DNA of 64,000 nucleotides, from the NCBI RefSeq assembly GCF_006346325.1, contig NZ_VDYR01000001.1, forward strand, positions 1,612,001 to 1,676,000, given 5' to 3'. The first letter of the stretch is position 1. Each line of letters begins with the position of its first letter. The stretch comes from Sphingomonas japonica (lineage in GTDB: Bacteria; Pseudomonadota; Alphaproteobacteria; Sphingomonadales; Sphingomonadaceae). Positions 14,769 to 23,389 of this stretch are shown in pieces. The notes beneath the pieces are model-generated. The model had not been told where the DNA came from, did not search any database, and saw only the letters and a list, made by a program, of their open reading frames with translations. A program made the translations under genes and the position numbers.

Positions 14769-17345
14769 TCAGCCCTCGATCTTCGAGAAATCGGCGACGG
14801 CGTGGACCGCATCGCGCATCCGGGCGAGCAGCGCCAGCCGCGCGGCACGCCTGGCGGGATCGGGATCGTTGACGGTCACGGTTTCAAAGAACGCATCGAT
14901 CGGGGCACGCAGCGACGCGAGCGCCGCCATCGCCCCTTCGAAATCCTCGCGCCCGATCGCGGCGGCGGCCTGCGGCTCGGCCGAATCAAGTGCGGTAATC
15001 AGCGCATCTTCCGCAGGTTCGGGGGTGTAGGACAGCGTTTTCTTCGGCTGCGATGCGGCGAACTCGGCGACCACCGGGGCAAAGCGGGCGCGATCGGTAT
15101 CGACCTCGACCAGCGGGTCCTCCTCACCGGTCTGGGGTATGGCGGCGTCGCCGGCGTCGTGATCGGCGGCAAGCACGCGGCGTTCCTCGGGCGGGCGGCC
15201 GGTTTCGGTTCCGAACGGGGCGGAGCGCGCGGCGGCGGCGGCGAGTGCGGCGGTGGTATCCGCCGGGACTCCCCCAAGATCGTCATTCCCGCGAAGGCGG
15301 GAATCCATAGCCGCAGCGCCTGCGTCTCCATCGTGGCGCTCGCCACTATGGACCCCCGCCTGCGCGGGGGTGACGGAAGTTGGGGCGGTGGACGTCTCCC
15401 ATCCCTCCTTCTTGAGGATATTCGACGCCCGCTTGTACCCGGCGAGCAAGTTGGCGCCCTCGTGCGTGGTCACGAACGCCTGCAGCGCATGGACGCGCGC
15501 GAGCAGGCGGACGAGATCGTCCTCATTGCCGAGCGCGAACACCGCGTCGATCAGGTCGTGACGGACTCCGGCCTCGCGTTGCTGGACTTTGAGGCGATCG
15601 ATCGCAAACGATACTATCTCATCCGCGACTTTCTCTTGATCATGCGCACGGTTTGTTGTGAGTTCGTGAGACCTCAGGCCGTAAGCGTGATCTTCGTAAC
15701 CGCTGAGAACTAGCTTGCGCAGCGACGCCTTGAGATCGTTCTGCAAGACGATCGCTGCCAAACCCAAAATCGCGCGCCGCAATGCGAAGGGGTCTTTGGA
15801 ACCGGTCGGCTTCTCGTTGATCGCAAAAAAACCAGTGATAGTATCCAGCTTGTCCGCCAGCGATACCGCCACGGTCACCGGCGCGGTCGGGACTTCGTCG
15901 CCCTGCCCGACCGGCTTGTAATGGTCGCGGACCGCTTCCCACACTTCGCGGGGCTCGCCTTGTGCGCGGGCGTAATAGCCGCCCATCAAGCCCTGCAATT
16001 CGGGGAACTCGCCGACCATGCCGGTGACGAGGTCGGCCTTGGCTAGGCGGGCGGCGCGTTCGGCGAGATCGGCCAACGCCGCACGATCCGCCCCCTCTCC
16101 GTTCGTCCCGAGCGAAGTCGAGGCACGTGATCGAGCGGAGCCGAGATCGTCCGCAGGTGCCTCGGCTTCGCTCGGCAATGTGTCTCGACTTCGCTCGACA
16201 CGAACGGAAAGGGGGGTGCCTGCTCCGACAATCCCCTCCTCGACCAGCCACCGCGCCAGCTTCGCCACGCGATCGACCTTGTCCGCCACGGTCCCCAGCT
16301 TTTCGTGGAAGACGATCTTCTCGAGCTTCTTCGCCTGCTCCTCGAGCGCGACCTTCAGGTCGGTTTCGTAGAAGAAGCGCGCGTCGGACAGGCGCGCCGC
16401 CAGCACCTTCCGGTTGCCCTCGACGATGCGCGCGCCGCCGTCCTTCGCCGCGATGTTGGCGACACAGACGAACGCGTCGGCAAGCGTGCCATCCGCGCCT
16501 TGGCACACGAAATATTTCTGGTTCACCCGCGCGGTCAGCTGGATGACCTCGGGCGGGACGTCGAGGAACGCGGCGTCGAAGCGACCCATCAGCGGCACCG
16601 GCCATTCGGTCAGACCGGCATTCTCCGCCACCAGCCCCTCGTCCTCGATCAGCGCGAGGCCCGCGTCGGCGGCGAGCGCGGCGGCGCGGTCGCGGATGAT
16701 CGCGCGGCGCTCGTCCTGATCGACAATGACGTGGCACGCACGCAGCTTTTCGACATAGTCGTGCGCGCCGCCGATGGTGATCGCGTGCGGGCTGTGGAAA
16801 CGGTGGCCGACCGTCGCATATCCCGACCCGATCCCGGCGATCTCGCACGGCACCAGTTCCTCGCCGAGGATCGCGACGATACCCTGCAACGGGCGGACCC
16901 AGCGCAGGCTCTCGGTCGACAGCGACGCGTCGCCCCAGCGCATCGATTTCGGCCAGGGGAAGGCGCGGACGATTCCGGGGATCGCGGCGGCGAGCACGTC
17001 CGCGGTGGCGCGGCCGGGCTTTTCGATCACCGCGAACCACACGCCGTCGCGGTCGGTCAGCTGATCCTGGGACAGCCCGGTCTTGCGCAGGAAGCCCTCG
17101 AGCGCCTGTGGCGGTGCGGAGGTGCGCGGCCCCTTTATTTCCTCGGACACCGCCTGCGTTTCGAGCGGCAGATCGCGCGCGATCAAGGCGAGGCGGCGCG
17201 GCGTCGCGTAGGTCGTGAGGGCACCGGATTCGAGCCCGTCCTTGTTGAGTTCGGCAGCGAACAGCCGTTCGAGATCGGCGCGCGCCTTGTCCTGCATCCG
17301 CGCGGGGATTTCTTCGGAGCGCAGCTCGAGGAGGAAATCGGCCAT
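14769..17345 (-). CDS. glyS: Glycine--tRNA ligase beta subunit, enlarged by two in-frame repeat insertions
   Basis: The beta subunit of the alpha2beta2 glycyl-tRNA synthetase provides tRNA recognition. The N-terminus DFLLELRSEEIPARMQ and the central PLMGRFDAAFLDVPPEVIQLT and VAVSLADKLDTITGFF are diagnostic; the C-terminus (LRAPIDAFFETVTVNDPDP) carries the anticodon-binding-like domain. The start overlaps the glyQ stop (TGATG). At 858 aa it is far longer than the 689-aa E. coli protein. Part of the excess is two palindromic repeats translated at about residues 377-419 and 657-689. A Gly/Ala/Pro-rich stretch between residues 690 and 750 also looks non-native. The frame stays open throughout, so the gene is probably functional. 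Confidence 0.94.
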   Translation of the reverse strand: MADFLLELRSEEIPARMQDKARADLERLFAAELNKDGLESGALTTYATPRRLALIARDLPLETQAVSEEIKGPRTSAPPQALEGFLRKTGLSQDQLTDRDGVWFAVIEKPGRATADVLAAAIPGIVRAFPWPKSMRWGDASLSTESLRWVRPLQGIVAILGEELVPCEIAGIGSGYATVGHRFHSPHAITIGGAHDYVEKLRACHVIVDQDERRAIIRDRAAALAADAGLALIEDEGLVAENAGLTEWPVPLMGRFDAAFLDVPPEVIQLTARVNQKYFVCQGADGTLADAFVCVANIAAKDGGARIVEGNRKVLAARLSDARFFYETDLKVALEEQAKKLEKIVFHEKLGTVADKVDRVAKLARWLVEEGIVGAGTPLSVRVERSRDTLPSEAEAPADDLGSARSRASTSLGTNGEGADRAALADLAERAARLAKADLVTGMVGEFPELQGLMGGYYARAQGEPREVWEAVRDHYKPVGQGDEVPTAPVTVAVSLADKLDTITGFFAINEKPTGSKDPFALRRAILGLAAIVLQNDLKASLRKLVLSGYEDHAYGLRSHELTTNRAHDQEKVADEIVSFAIDRLKVQQREAGVRHDLIDAVFALGNEDDLVRLLARVHALQAFVTTHEGANLLAGYKRASNILKKEGWETSTAPTSVTPAQAGVHSGERHDGDAGAAAMDSRLRGNDDLGGVPADTTAALAAAAARSAPFGTETGRPPEERRVLAADHDAGDAAIPQTGEEDPLVEVDTDRARFAPVVAEFAASQPKKTLSYTPEPAEDALITALDSAEPQAAAAIGREDFEGAMAALASLRAPIDAFFETVTVNDPDPARRAARLALLARMRDAVHAVADFSKIEG
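15281..15375. repeat. 95-bp bipartite palindromic element (REP-like) inside glyS
   Basis: Two 29-nt arms (15281-15309 and 15347-15375) are inverted copies of each other with 24 of 29 positions identical, separated by 37 nt. Each arm also folds on its own: ATTCCCGC-GAAG-GCGGGAAT and ACCCCCGC-CTGC-GCGGGGGT. The differences between arms are compensatory (TT/AA against CC/GG), so the stems are preserved. Translated on the glyS strand it gives the familiar TPAQAGV...MDSRLRGND string that I associate with dispersed repeats of sphingomonads and xanthomonads. It is normally intergenic; here it is coding. Confidence 0.8.
16091..16215. repeat. 125-bp palindromic element of a second type inside glyS
   Basis: The outer arms 16091-16125 and 16181-16215 are inverted copies with 31 of 35 positions identical (core CCGTTCGT and GAGCGAAGTCGAG). 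A third partial copy (GCCTCGGCTTCGCTCGG) lies between them. On the glyS strand it encodes Ser/Arg/Glu-rich peptide such as VRVERSRDTLPSEAEAP. The sequence is unrelated to the element at 15281-15375, so glyS has taken up two different repeat families. Confidence 0.75.
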
Positions 17346-18217
17346 CACGCCGTCCAGCCGTTCTTGGTCATATACGCTGCGCACGAACCCTTCGCGAGGT
17401 CTCGGACGCGGCCCATATAGGCCTGGCGCTCGGCGACCGAGATCACGCCGCGCGCCTGCAGCAGGTTGAAGATGTGGCTGGCCTTGATCGCCTGTTCATA
17501 GGCCGGGATCGGCAAGTCGCGCGCCAGTGCGTTCTCGCATTCGGCGGTGTGCTTCTTGAACTGGTCGAACAGGCTGTCGGTGTCGGCGACCTCGAAATTC
17601 CATTCCGACATCTGGCGCTCGTTATCGAGGAACACGTCGCCGTACGTCACGGCTTCATCGTTGAATGCCAGGTCGTACACGCTGTCGACATTCTGGATGT
17701 ACATCGCCAGCCGCTCGAGCCCGTAGGTCAGCTCGCCCGCGACGGGCTTGCAGTCGAACCCGCCCATCTGCTGGAAATAGGTGAACTGGGTGACTTCCAT
17801 GCCGTCGCACCACACTTCCCAGCCGAGCCCCCAAGCGCCCAGCGTCGGCGATTCCCAGTCGTCCTCGACGAAGCGGATGTCGTGCGACAGCATGTCGATG
17901 CCGATCGCCGCGAGGCTGCCGAGATACAGTTCCTGCAAGTCCGCGGGCGAAGGCTTCAGGATCACCTGATATTGGTAGTAATGCTGAAGTCGGTTGGGGT
18001 TTTCGCCATAGCGGCCGTCGGTCGGGCGGCGGCACGGCTGGACGAAGGCGGCGTTCCACGGGTTCGGCCCGAGCGCGCGCAAGGTGGTCGCGGTGTGGAA
18101 GGTGCCCGCGCCCATTTCCATGTCATAGGGCTGCAGGATCAGGCAGCCGCGCGCGCTCCAATAGTCGTGGAGCGTCAGGATCATGCGCTGGAAACTCAAG
18201 GGTTCGACGTCGGACAC
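17345..18217 (-). CDS. glyQ: Glycine--tRNA ligase alpha subunit
   Basis: The 290-residue class II aminoacyl-tRNA synthetase catalytic subunit charges tRNA-Gly with glycine. The family signature is unmistakable: [17 protein letters not shown], then [12 protein letters not shown] near residue 37, and [21 protein letters not shown]. coli GlyQ is 303 aa, so the length is normal. The stop overlaps the glyS start as TGATG, coupling translation of the two subunits. Unlike glyS, it carries no repeat insertion. Confidence 0.97.
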   Translation of the reverse strand: MSDVEPLSFQRMILTLHDYWSARGCLILQPYDMEMGAGTFHTATTLRALGPNPWNAAFVQPCRRPTDGRYGENPNRLQHYYQYQVILKPSPADLQELYLGSLAAIGIDMLSHDIRFVEDDWESPTLGAWGLGWEVWCDGMEVTQFTYFQQMGGFDCKPVAGELTYGLERLAMYIQNVDSVYDLAFNDEAVTYGDVFLDNERQMSEWNFEVADTDSLFDQFKKHTAECENALARDLPIPAYEQAIKASHIFNLLQARGVISVAERQAYMGRVRDLAKGSCAAYMTKNGWTA

Positions 18218-18316
18218 CGGCTGGCCTTCGCACCTGCAATAGCGAGGCGGACGCTTTGGCGCAGCCTCCCGCGAGCGTCAATGGCAGCGGCGGGGCGGCG
18301 GCAGGCGCTCAGCGGG

Positions 18317-18511
18317 TCACAGGAAGAAGGTGTAGAAACACACGAAAAAGGCGGTGAAACTGACCACGAACAGCTTGAGGTCGCTGTCGTCGGAGACCGG
18401 GCCGGCGCCACGCGCGATGCGTCCCGTCATCTCCCGGCGCAGCGGATGCGGGGATGCGCGGACAGCTGAAATCGAGCGCGCGGCGAGCGGGCGGAGGGGA
18501 TGCGATGCCAT
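18317..18511 (-). CDS. Small tail-anchored membrane protein, 64 aa
   Basis: I do not recognise a family. The first 40 residues are Arg-rich and polar, and the last 22 (DLKLFVVSFTAFFVCFYTFFL) form one strongly hydrophobic Phe-rich helix that ends the protein. This suggests a C-terminal anchor with a basic cytoplasmic head. It lies alone between glyQ and the siderophore receptor, 99 bp upstream of glyQ on the same strand. A later ATG would leave little more than the helix. An aromatic helix is unlikely to arise by chance in such GC-rich DNA, but the call remains tentative. Confidence 0.45.
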   Translation of the reverse strand: MASHPLRPLAARSISAVRASPHPLRREMTGRIARGAGPVSDDSDLKLFVVSFTAFFVCFYTFFL

Positions 18512-18629
18512 GCCCGAATTAACGTCTTGTTAGGGATTTGGATCAACGCCGATGTTCAATCCCGAGTCTCAGCGCGGGACGCCGTTCGCAATACCAATGG
18601 ACGCCAGGGCAAGTTGAAAGCTTCTTGAT

Positions 18630-18648
18630 ATTGAGTTTGACTCGCATT
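18630..18648 (+). promoter_or_regulatory. Fur-box-like operator upstream of the siderophore receptor
   Basis: On the minus strand the 19 bases read AATGCGAGTCAAACTCAAT, close to the Fur-box form AATGCGAATCATTCTCATT. The site is 28 bp before the receptor ATG, where a bound repressor would block transcription. It predicts iron-dependent repression of the three-gene operon. Confidence 0.6.
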
Positions 18649-18676
18649 AGTCGAACCCCAGCAAAGGGGTTCATTC

Positions 18677-20836
18677 ATGCTTTCGACCAAGCCGGTACTA
18701 ATATCGATATCCGCATTGGCCGCGGCGCTGGCTGCCGCGCCGGCATATGCGCAGACCGCCCGGCCCGCGCAGGGCGATGCCGACATCATCGTCATCGGCC
18801 AGAACAGCTCGGGCGGCGATGCTACCAAGACCGACACCCCGGCGATCGAGGTGCCGCAGCCGGTGACGATCATCCCCGCCGAACTGTACGAGGCGCAGGG
18901 TGCGGTCTCGATTTCGGACACATTGAACTACGTCGCCGGGGTGCAGGCGAACCCGTACGGCCCTGACAGCCGCGTCGATGGTGCCTTTATCCGCGGGCTC
19001 GACGCGCTCCAGTTCCGCGACGGCATGCGCGACATCTTCAGCTTCTATGCCAGCATCCGCGCCGACCCGTATAATTTCGACAGCGTCCAGGTGCTGCGCG
19101 GCCCGTCGTCGATGCTGTTCGGACAAGGCGCGCTCGGCGGCCTGATCAACCTCAACTCCAAGTTGCCATCGTCGGTCGCGTCGGGCGAGGTCTCGCTGCG
19201 CTACGGCGCGTTCGATCGCAAGGAAGCGCTCGCCGATTTCACCGGCCCGATCACCCAGGGGCTGAGCGCGCGGATCGTCGCGCGGGTACGCGACGCCGAC
19301 ACCCAGACCGATTTCGTCCCCGACGACCGCGTGATGGTGTCGCCGTCGGTTACCTGGTCGCCCGGCGCCGATACCGACCTGACGCTGCTCGGCCTGTATC
19401 AGGAGGATGACGGCGGTTCGACCGCGCAGTTCCTGCCGCTGGTGGGCAGCATCCTGCCCAATCCCAACGGCCAGCTGCCCAACGACCGGTTCGTCGGCAA
19501 GCCCGGCTGGGACCGCTATGACGGCCGCCTGCTGCAAGGCACCGCGCTGCTCGAGCATCGCTTCTCCCCGCGCGCCAAGCTGAGCCTGAAGGCGCGCTAC
19601 ATCGACAGCGACCTGAGCTATTTCACGCATTATCCCGACAGCTATTCGAACCCGGCCAATCCGTACGTCCTGCTCGACCCGGTGACCGGCACGCCAGTGG
19701 TCGATCCCGAGACGGGGGCGGCGCTGCCCGATCCCGACCAGCGCACGATCGGCCTGTACGTCGACGGCAGCACGGCGCGGATGGAAATCTTCTCGACCGA
19801 CAACAATGTTCAGATCGGCTTCGACACCGGCGCTGCGGTCGAGCATGTGCTGCTCGCCGGGGTCGACTATAGCTGGAACCATGTCCGCAAGACGGGCGGC
19901 TTCGGGATCGAATATATCGACATCTACGACATCGATTATGATGCGCTGTCCGATTTCGGCGGCGGTCTGCCGCCCGGCGCGGCGCCCTCGGAGGATGTCG
20001 AGCAGACCCAGCTCGGCGTCTATGTGCAGGACCAGATCCGGCTGTGGGACCGGGTATCGGTGGTGCTCGGCGCGCGGCGCGACCATGTCTCCAGCCGGTC
20101 GTTCGCCGGTACCCCGGTCGAACACGACGCCACCACCTTTCGGGCGGGCGTGATCGGCGATCTGGCGGCCGGCCTCTCGCCCTTCTTCAGCTATACCGAG
20201 AGCTTCGAGCCGATCGCGGGCGTCGCCAGCAACGGCGATCCGTTCGTGCCCAAACAGGGCCATCAGTACGAGCTAGGCATCAAGTACCAGCTCAATGCCG
20301 CCAGCATCGTCACGCTGACCGGCTATCGCATCAAGGAGAATAACCGCCCGGTCGACGATCCCGCCACGCCCGACCCGTTCGACCAGCGCCAGGCCGGATC
20401 GCTGACGTCGAAGGGCATCGAATTCGAGGCGCGGACCGTGCTGCCGGGGCAGGTCCAGCTGATCGCCAACTACAGCTATAACGAGGCCGAGATCGACGGC
20501 ACCGACCGGCAGATCGACAATGTCCCCAAGCATAACGCCTCGCTATGGGCGGCGCGGGCGTTCTCGCTGCCGAACGGCGTCGGGCTTCGGCTCGGCGCGG
20601 GCGCGCGCCATGCCGGGGAGAATATCTCCTATGGCCCCGCCTTTACCGACGGCATCGTCACGCCCGATTACACCCTGGTCGATGCGTTCGCCGAGCTCAG
20701 CTGGCGGCGCTGGAGCTTCGCGATCAACGCCACCAACCTGCTCGGCGAGGATTATTATTCGGCGTGTCTGGCGCGCGGCGACTGCTTCGTGGGCGCGGAA
20801 CGCAACGTGTTCGGCACGCTGAGCCTGAAGTTGTGA
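18677..20836 (+). CDS. TonB-dependent siderophore receptor
   Basis: This 719-residue outer-membrane receptor has a signal peptide ending AYA-QT and a TonB box (DIIVIGQ). A plug domain follows (about residues 55-165, with VPQPVTIIPAELYEAQGAVS and RGPSSMLFGQGALGGLINL), then a 22-strand barrel. The C-terminus is NVFGTLSLKL, ending in alternating hydrophobics as expected for barrel assembly. The layout matches the FhuA/FpvA-type ferric siderophore group; the ligand cannot be named. It heads an operon with a small membrane protein and a PepSY protein, and a Fur-like box precedes it. Confidence 0.92.
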   Translation: MLSTKPVLISISALAAALAAAPAYAQTARPAQGDADIIVIGQNSSGGDATKTDTPAIEVPQPVTIIPAELYEAQGAVSISDTLNYVAGVQANPYGPDSRVDGAFIRGLDALQFRDGMRDIFSFYASIRADPYNFDSVQVLRGPSSMLFGQGALGGLINLNSKLPSSVASGEVSLRYGAFDRKEALADFTGPITQGLSARIVARVRDADTQTDFVPDDRVMVSPSVTWSPGADTDLTLLGLYQEDDGGSTAQFLPLVGSILPNPNGQLPNDRFVGKPGWDRYDGRLLQGTALLEHRFSPRAKLSLKARYIDSDLSYFTHYPDSYSNPANPYVLLDPVTGTPVVDPETGAALPDPDQRTIGLYVDGSTARMEIFSTDNNVQIGFDTGAAVEHVLLAGVDYSWNHVRKTGGFGIEYIDIYDIDYDALSDFGGGLPPGAAPSEDVEQTQLGVYVQDQIRLWDRVSVVLGARRDHVSSRSFAGTPVEHDATTFRAGVIGDLAAGLSPFFSYTESFEPIAGVASNGDPFVPKQGHQYELGIKYQLNAASIVTLTGYRIKENNRPVDDPATPDPFDQRQAGSLTSKGIEFEARTVLPGQVQLIANYSYNEAEIDGTDRQIDNVPKHNASLWAARAFSLPNGVGLRLGAGARHAGENISYGPAFTDGIVTPDYTLVDAFAELSWRRWSFAINATNLLGEDYYSACLARGDCFVGAERNVFGTLSLKL

Positions 20837-21417
20837 CGCAAGGCAGCGCTTTGCTGCTGTGGCTCGCCGCAGCACTCGGCGTCGCCGGCGTCGCCGCGCT
20901 CCGGTATGCCTGGACACTCCCCCGGCGCAGTACCGGGTGGAACGCGGTCGCATGGCTGCTGATTGCCGCATCGGTCGCCTGCGGCTGGCGGATGGGAGGA
21001 GCATGGGGGGTTTCGGTGGCGGCACTTGCCACCACCGCCGCCGCGTTCGCGATGCTGGCAGCAGCAGGAATCGGCGCGCCGCCAGGGCGGACCGCAGCGT
21101 CGGTGCGGTGGGCGGGCATGCTGCCGCAGGCGGGAGAGCCGCGCCGCATCGGTCGCCGCATCGCGACGTTCCTGATCGTCATACCCGGCGGCTTTGTCAT
21201 AGCGATCGTGCTCGGCATCGCGATGCGCGGGGTGGCAACGGCGTCGGGATGGGGTGAGGCCAATGCCAATGTCGCGGCGCTGTTCACCGTGCCGCTGGGC
21301 TGGGCCGTGCTCGTCACCACATTGCTAATGCAGGGCGAGCGGCGCGGACAGCTGCTGACCTTGTCGGCCTGCGCCGCGGCCGGAGCGCCGTTCCTCTTGA
21401 CGGGATTGGGATCATGA
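20833..21417 (+). CDS. Small multi-helix membrane protein of the iron-uptake operon
   Basis: The 194-residue protein starts at a GTG that overlaps the receptor stop (GTGA), and its own stop overlaps the next start (ATGA). It is therefore locked between receptor and PepSY gene. It has about six hydrophobic segments and no recognisable catalytic motif. Small membrane partners are common next to PepSY-type siderophore reductases; in Pseudomonas FpvG-type systems accessory membrane proteins assist iron release. A similar role here is an inference from position only. Confidence 0.7.
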   Translation: MTQGSALLLWLAAALGVAGVAALRYAWTLPRRSTGWNAVAWLLIAASVACGWRMGGAWGVSVAALATTAAAFAMLAAAGIGAPPGRTAASVRWAGMLPQAGEPRRIGRRIATFLIVIPGGFVIAIVLGIAMRGVATASGWGEANANVAALFTVPLGWAVLVTTLLMQGERRGQLLTLSACAAAGAPFLLTGLGS

Positions 21418-22751
21418 AGCTGGCACCGAACGCCGCCACGGTGAAACGCGCGCTGTCGGCACACGCCGCGATCGGACTGCTCGCAGGCGCCCTGCTGTAT
21501 CTGGTGTGCCTGAGCGGCACCGCGCTCGTCTTCTACGAGGAATGGCAGCGGGCCGAACAGGGCGATGCACCCGAAATGACCACGATCGACCCGCAGGCCG
21601 TGCAGCGCGGCGTTGCAGCGGTGCTGGCCAGCGAGAGGGGCAAGCCGCCGACGACGCACCTCTACGTGCATCTTCCGGTCCCCGAACTGCCGCGCACGAC
21701 GATCACCACCGATACGCAGGCGGTGCACCTCGACGCCGACGGCCGCGTCGCCGCGCCCGAGGAGAATGCCTGGTCCGAGTTCCTGTACGGTTTGCACTAC
21801 ACGCTGCACCTGCCCGGCGTGGTCGGCATTACCATCGTCGGCATCCTGGGCATGTTGATGGTGGCGCTGTCGATCTCGGGACTGATCGCACATCCCCGGA
21901 TATTCCGCGACGCCTTTCGCTTTCGCACGCGGCACAGCGGCGGCGTCGCACTGTCGGACTGGCACAATCGGCTGAGCGTATGGACGCTGCCGTTCGGGCT
22001 GGCGATCGCCATCACCGGCGCGGCGATCGGGCTGGCCAGCGTCACCGCCTATGCCCTGGCGAACCGCTATTACGACAACGACCTCGAAGCCGTGTACGCC
22101 CCGATCTTCGGCGACGAGGGCAAGCCCGACGCCGCCCCCGCGCCGGTCCCCGCCGTGGCGACCGCGCTGGAAACGATGGCGCAGCGCTTTCCCGAGGTGG
22201 CGATCACCTATGTGACGCTGCACGATCCGATGACTGCCGGCCAGCATGTCCAGATCGTCGCGAGTCCGCCGCGCCGCCTGATCTTCGGCGAATATTACGC
22301 ATTCGACGCCGCGGGTCGGTTCAAGGGTACTGCCGGGCTGTCCGACGGCGCGATCGGCCAGCAGGCGGCGGCGTCCAACTACAACCTGCATTTCGGCAAC
22401 TATGGCGGGCTCCCGGTCAAAATCGCCTATTGCCTGTTCGGGTTCGCGCTCACCATCGTCTGCGCGACCGGCGTCTATATCTGGCTGGGCAAGCGCCGCC
22501 GCCGCGGCGTGCACGAGCCACGCCTGCTCGGCGCGTGGCACGGCGTGGTGTGGGGAGCGCCCGCCGCGCTGGCGATCACGCTTGCCGCGCGCTTCGCGCT
22601 GGGCAACGCCGCCTGGTTCACCGCGATCTTCTGGACCGCGCTGGCACTGGCCATCGTCGCCGCGATCGCGGCAGCGCACCGGGCGGCGGCCGCCCGAAAT
22701 CGAAGCGGCAACGATATCGCGCCGAGTGCCCGCGAACAGCCGGCCGGCTAG
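21414..22751 (+). CDS. PepSY-associated transmembrane protein, probable siderophore-iron reductase
   Basis: This 445-residue protein has the PepSY_TM architecture: a first helix (AAIGLLAGALLYLVCLSGTAL), a large periplasmic region, a second helix near residues 135-160, a third near 185-210, and a C-terminal helix cluster. The motif LHYTLHLPG after helix 1 and NYNLHFGNYGG late in the protein carry conserved histidines that can bind heme. Relatives such as FpvG reduce ferric siderophores in the periplasm. Translational coupling behind a siderophore receptor supports that role. Confidence 0.82.
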   Translation: MKLAPNAATVKRALSAHAAIGLLAGALLYLVCLSGTALVFYEEWQRAEQGDAPEMTTIDPQAVQRGVAAVLASERGKPPTTHLYVHLPVPELPRTTITTDTQAVHLDADGRVAAPEENAWSEFLYGLHYTLHLPGVVGITIVGILGMLMVALSISGLIAHPRIFRDAFRFRTRHSGGVALSDWHNRLSVWTLPFGLAIAITGAAIGLASVTAYALANRYYDNDLEAVYAPIFGDEGKPDAAPAPVPAVATALETMAQRFPEVAITYVTLHDPMTAGQHVQIVASPPRRLIFGEYYAFDAAGRFKGTAGLSDGAIGQQAAASNYNLHFGNYGGLPVKIAYCLFGFALTIVCATGVYIWLGKRRRRGVHEPRLLGAWHGVVWGAPAALAITLAARFALGNAAWFTAIFWTALALAIVAAIAAAHRAAAARNRSGNDIAPSAREQPAG

Positions 22752-22765
22752 CGCTTTTCAGGGAA

Positions 22766-22841
22766 TGGTGGAGCCGAGGGGGATCGAACCCCTGACCTCT
22801 GCAATGCCATTGCAGCGCTCTCCCAGCTGAGCTACGGCCCC
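22766..22841 (-). tRNA. tRNA-Ala (anticodon GGC)
   Basis: The complementary strand reads GGGGCCGTAGCTCAGCTGGG at the 5' end. The anticodon stem-loop is CTGCA-ATGGCAT-TGCAG, the T arm is GGGGTTCGATCCCC, and the 3' CCA is encoded. The anticodon GGC gives alanine. All four arms pair. Confidence 0.97.
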
Positions 22842-22959
22842 ACGTTTTTCCGGCCCGGGACCGCGCTCAACCGCGCGGCGCTGGCCTGGAAGGCGTCGCC
22901 ATTAGTCAAGCGACGCGGGGTTGGCAAGCGGCGACTTCGCCGCCTGCCCCCGGGCAGGA

Positions 22960-23280
22960 TCAGTTATTGTCGTCGTCGTCCTTGCTCGCCTCGACGCCGA
23001 GATCGTCGTCGCCGCCCAGGTCGACATCGTCGTCGGCGTTAGGCTCTTCATCCTCGATGTCGATGTCGTCGTCGCCGAGATCGCTGTCCTTTTCCTTCGC
23101 CTTGGGCTCGGCGACCTTGGCCGCCTCGAAGGGCAAGGGCTGCTTCGACTTGAGGATCGGCTCGGGATTCCAGGCATAGCCGCATTCGATGCAGGTGACC
23201 GGGTCTTCCTTTTGCAGATCGTAGAACCGCGTCGCGCATTTGGGACAGGTCCGCTTGGTGCCCAGTTCAGGCTTCACCAT
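22960..23280 (-). CDS. TIGR02300 family protein: zinc-ribbon head with acidic tail
   Basis: The 106-residue protein begins VKPELGTKRTCPKCATRFYDLQKEDPVTCIECG. Two C-x-x-C pairs form a zinc ribbon, and FYDL gives the family its name (FYDLN acid domain). From about residue 60 on it is almost entirely Asp/Glu. This family is largely restricted to alphaproteobacteria and has no assigned function. The start at 23280 fits the conserved family N-terminus. It is divergent from aroA, with 109 bp between starts. Confidence 0.88.
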   Translation of the reverse strand: MVKPELGTKRTCPKCATRFYDLQKEDPVTCIECGYAWNPEPILKSKQPLPFEAAKVAEPKAKEKDSDLGDDDIDIEDEEPNADDDVDLGGDDDLGVEASKDDDDNN

Positions 23281-23389
23281 GCCGTATTTCACCTTTTGAA
23301 CTTTATGGATTTCGCGAGGAGCGAGGCCCCGCAAAGTGGGGCGCGCCTTGCCATAGCGCAAGCGCGCTGTCAAAAGCCCGCGCCTGACG

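Noticed and set aside
14235..15713. Long open frame on the plus strand across the ppdK and glyS genes (about 490 codons).
   Set aside because: It is antisense to two well-conserved genes, has no recognisable domain and is rich in Arg/Gly as expected for shadow frames in GC-rich DNA.
15684..15715. GTAACC on the plus strand inside glyS with CGCA sixteen bases later.
   Set aside because: The second box does not match, and it is inside a coding region with no plus-strand gene following.
16091..16215. Considered as a mobile element with its own gene or as part of a CRISPR-like array.
   Set aside because: There is no transposase, no terminal direct duplication that I can identify and no regular spacer-repeat pattern; it is a simple palindromic repeat.
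20724..22679. Long minus-strand open frame opposite the PepSY operon.
   Set aside because: Shadow of two overlapping plus-strand genes with clear membrane topology.
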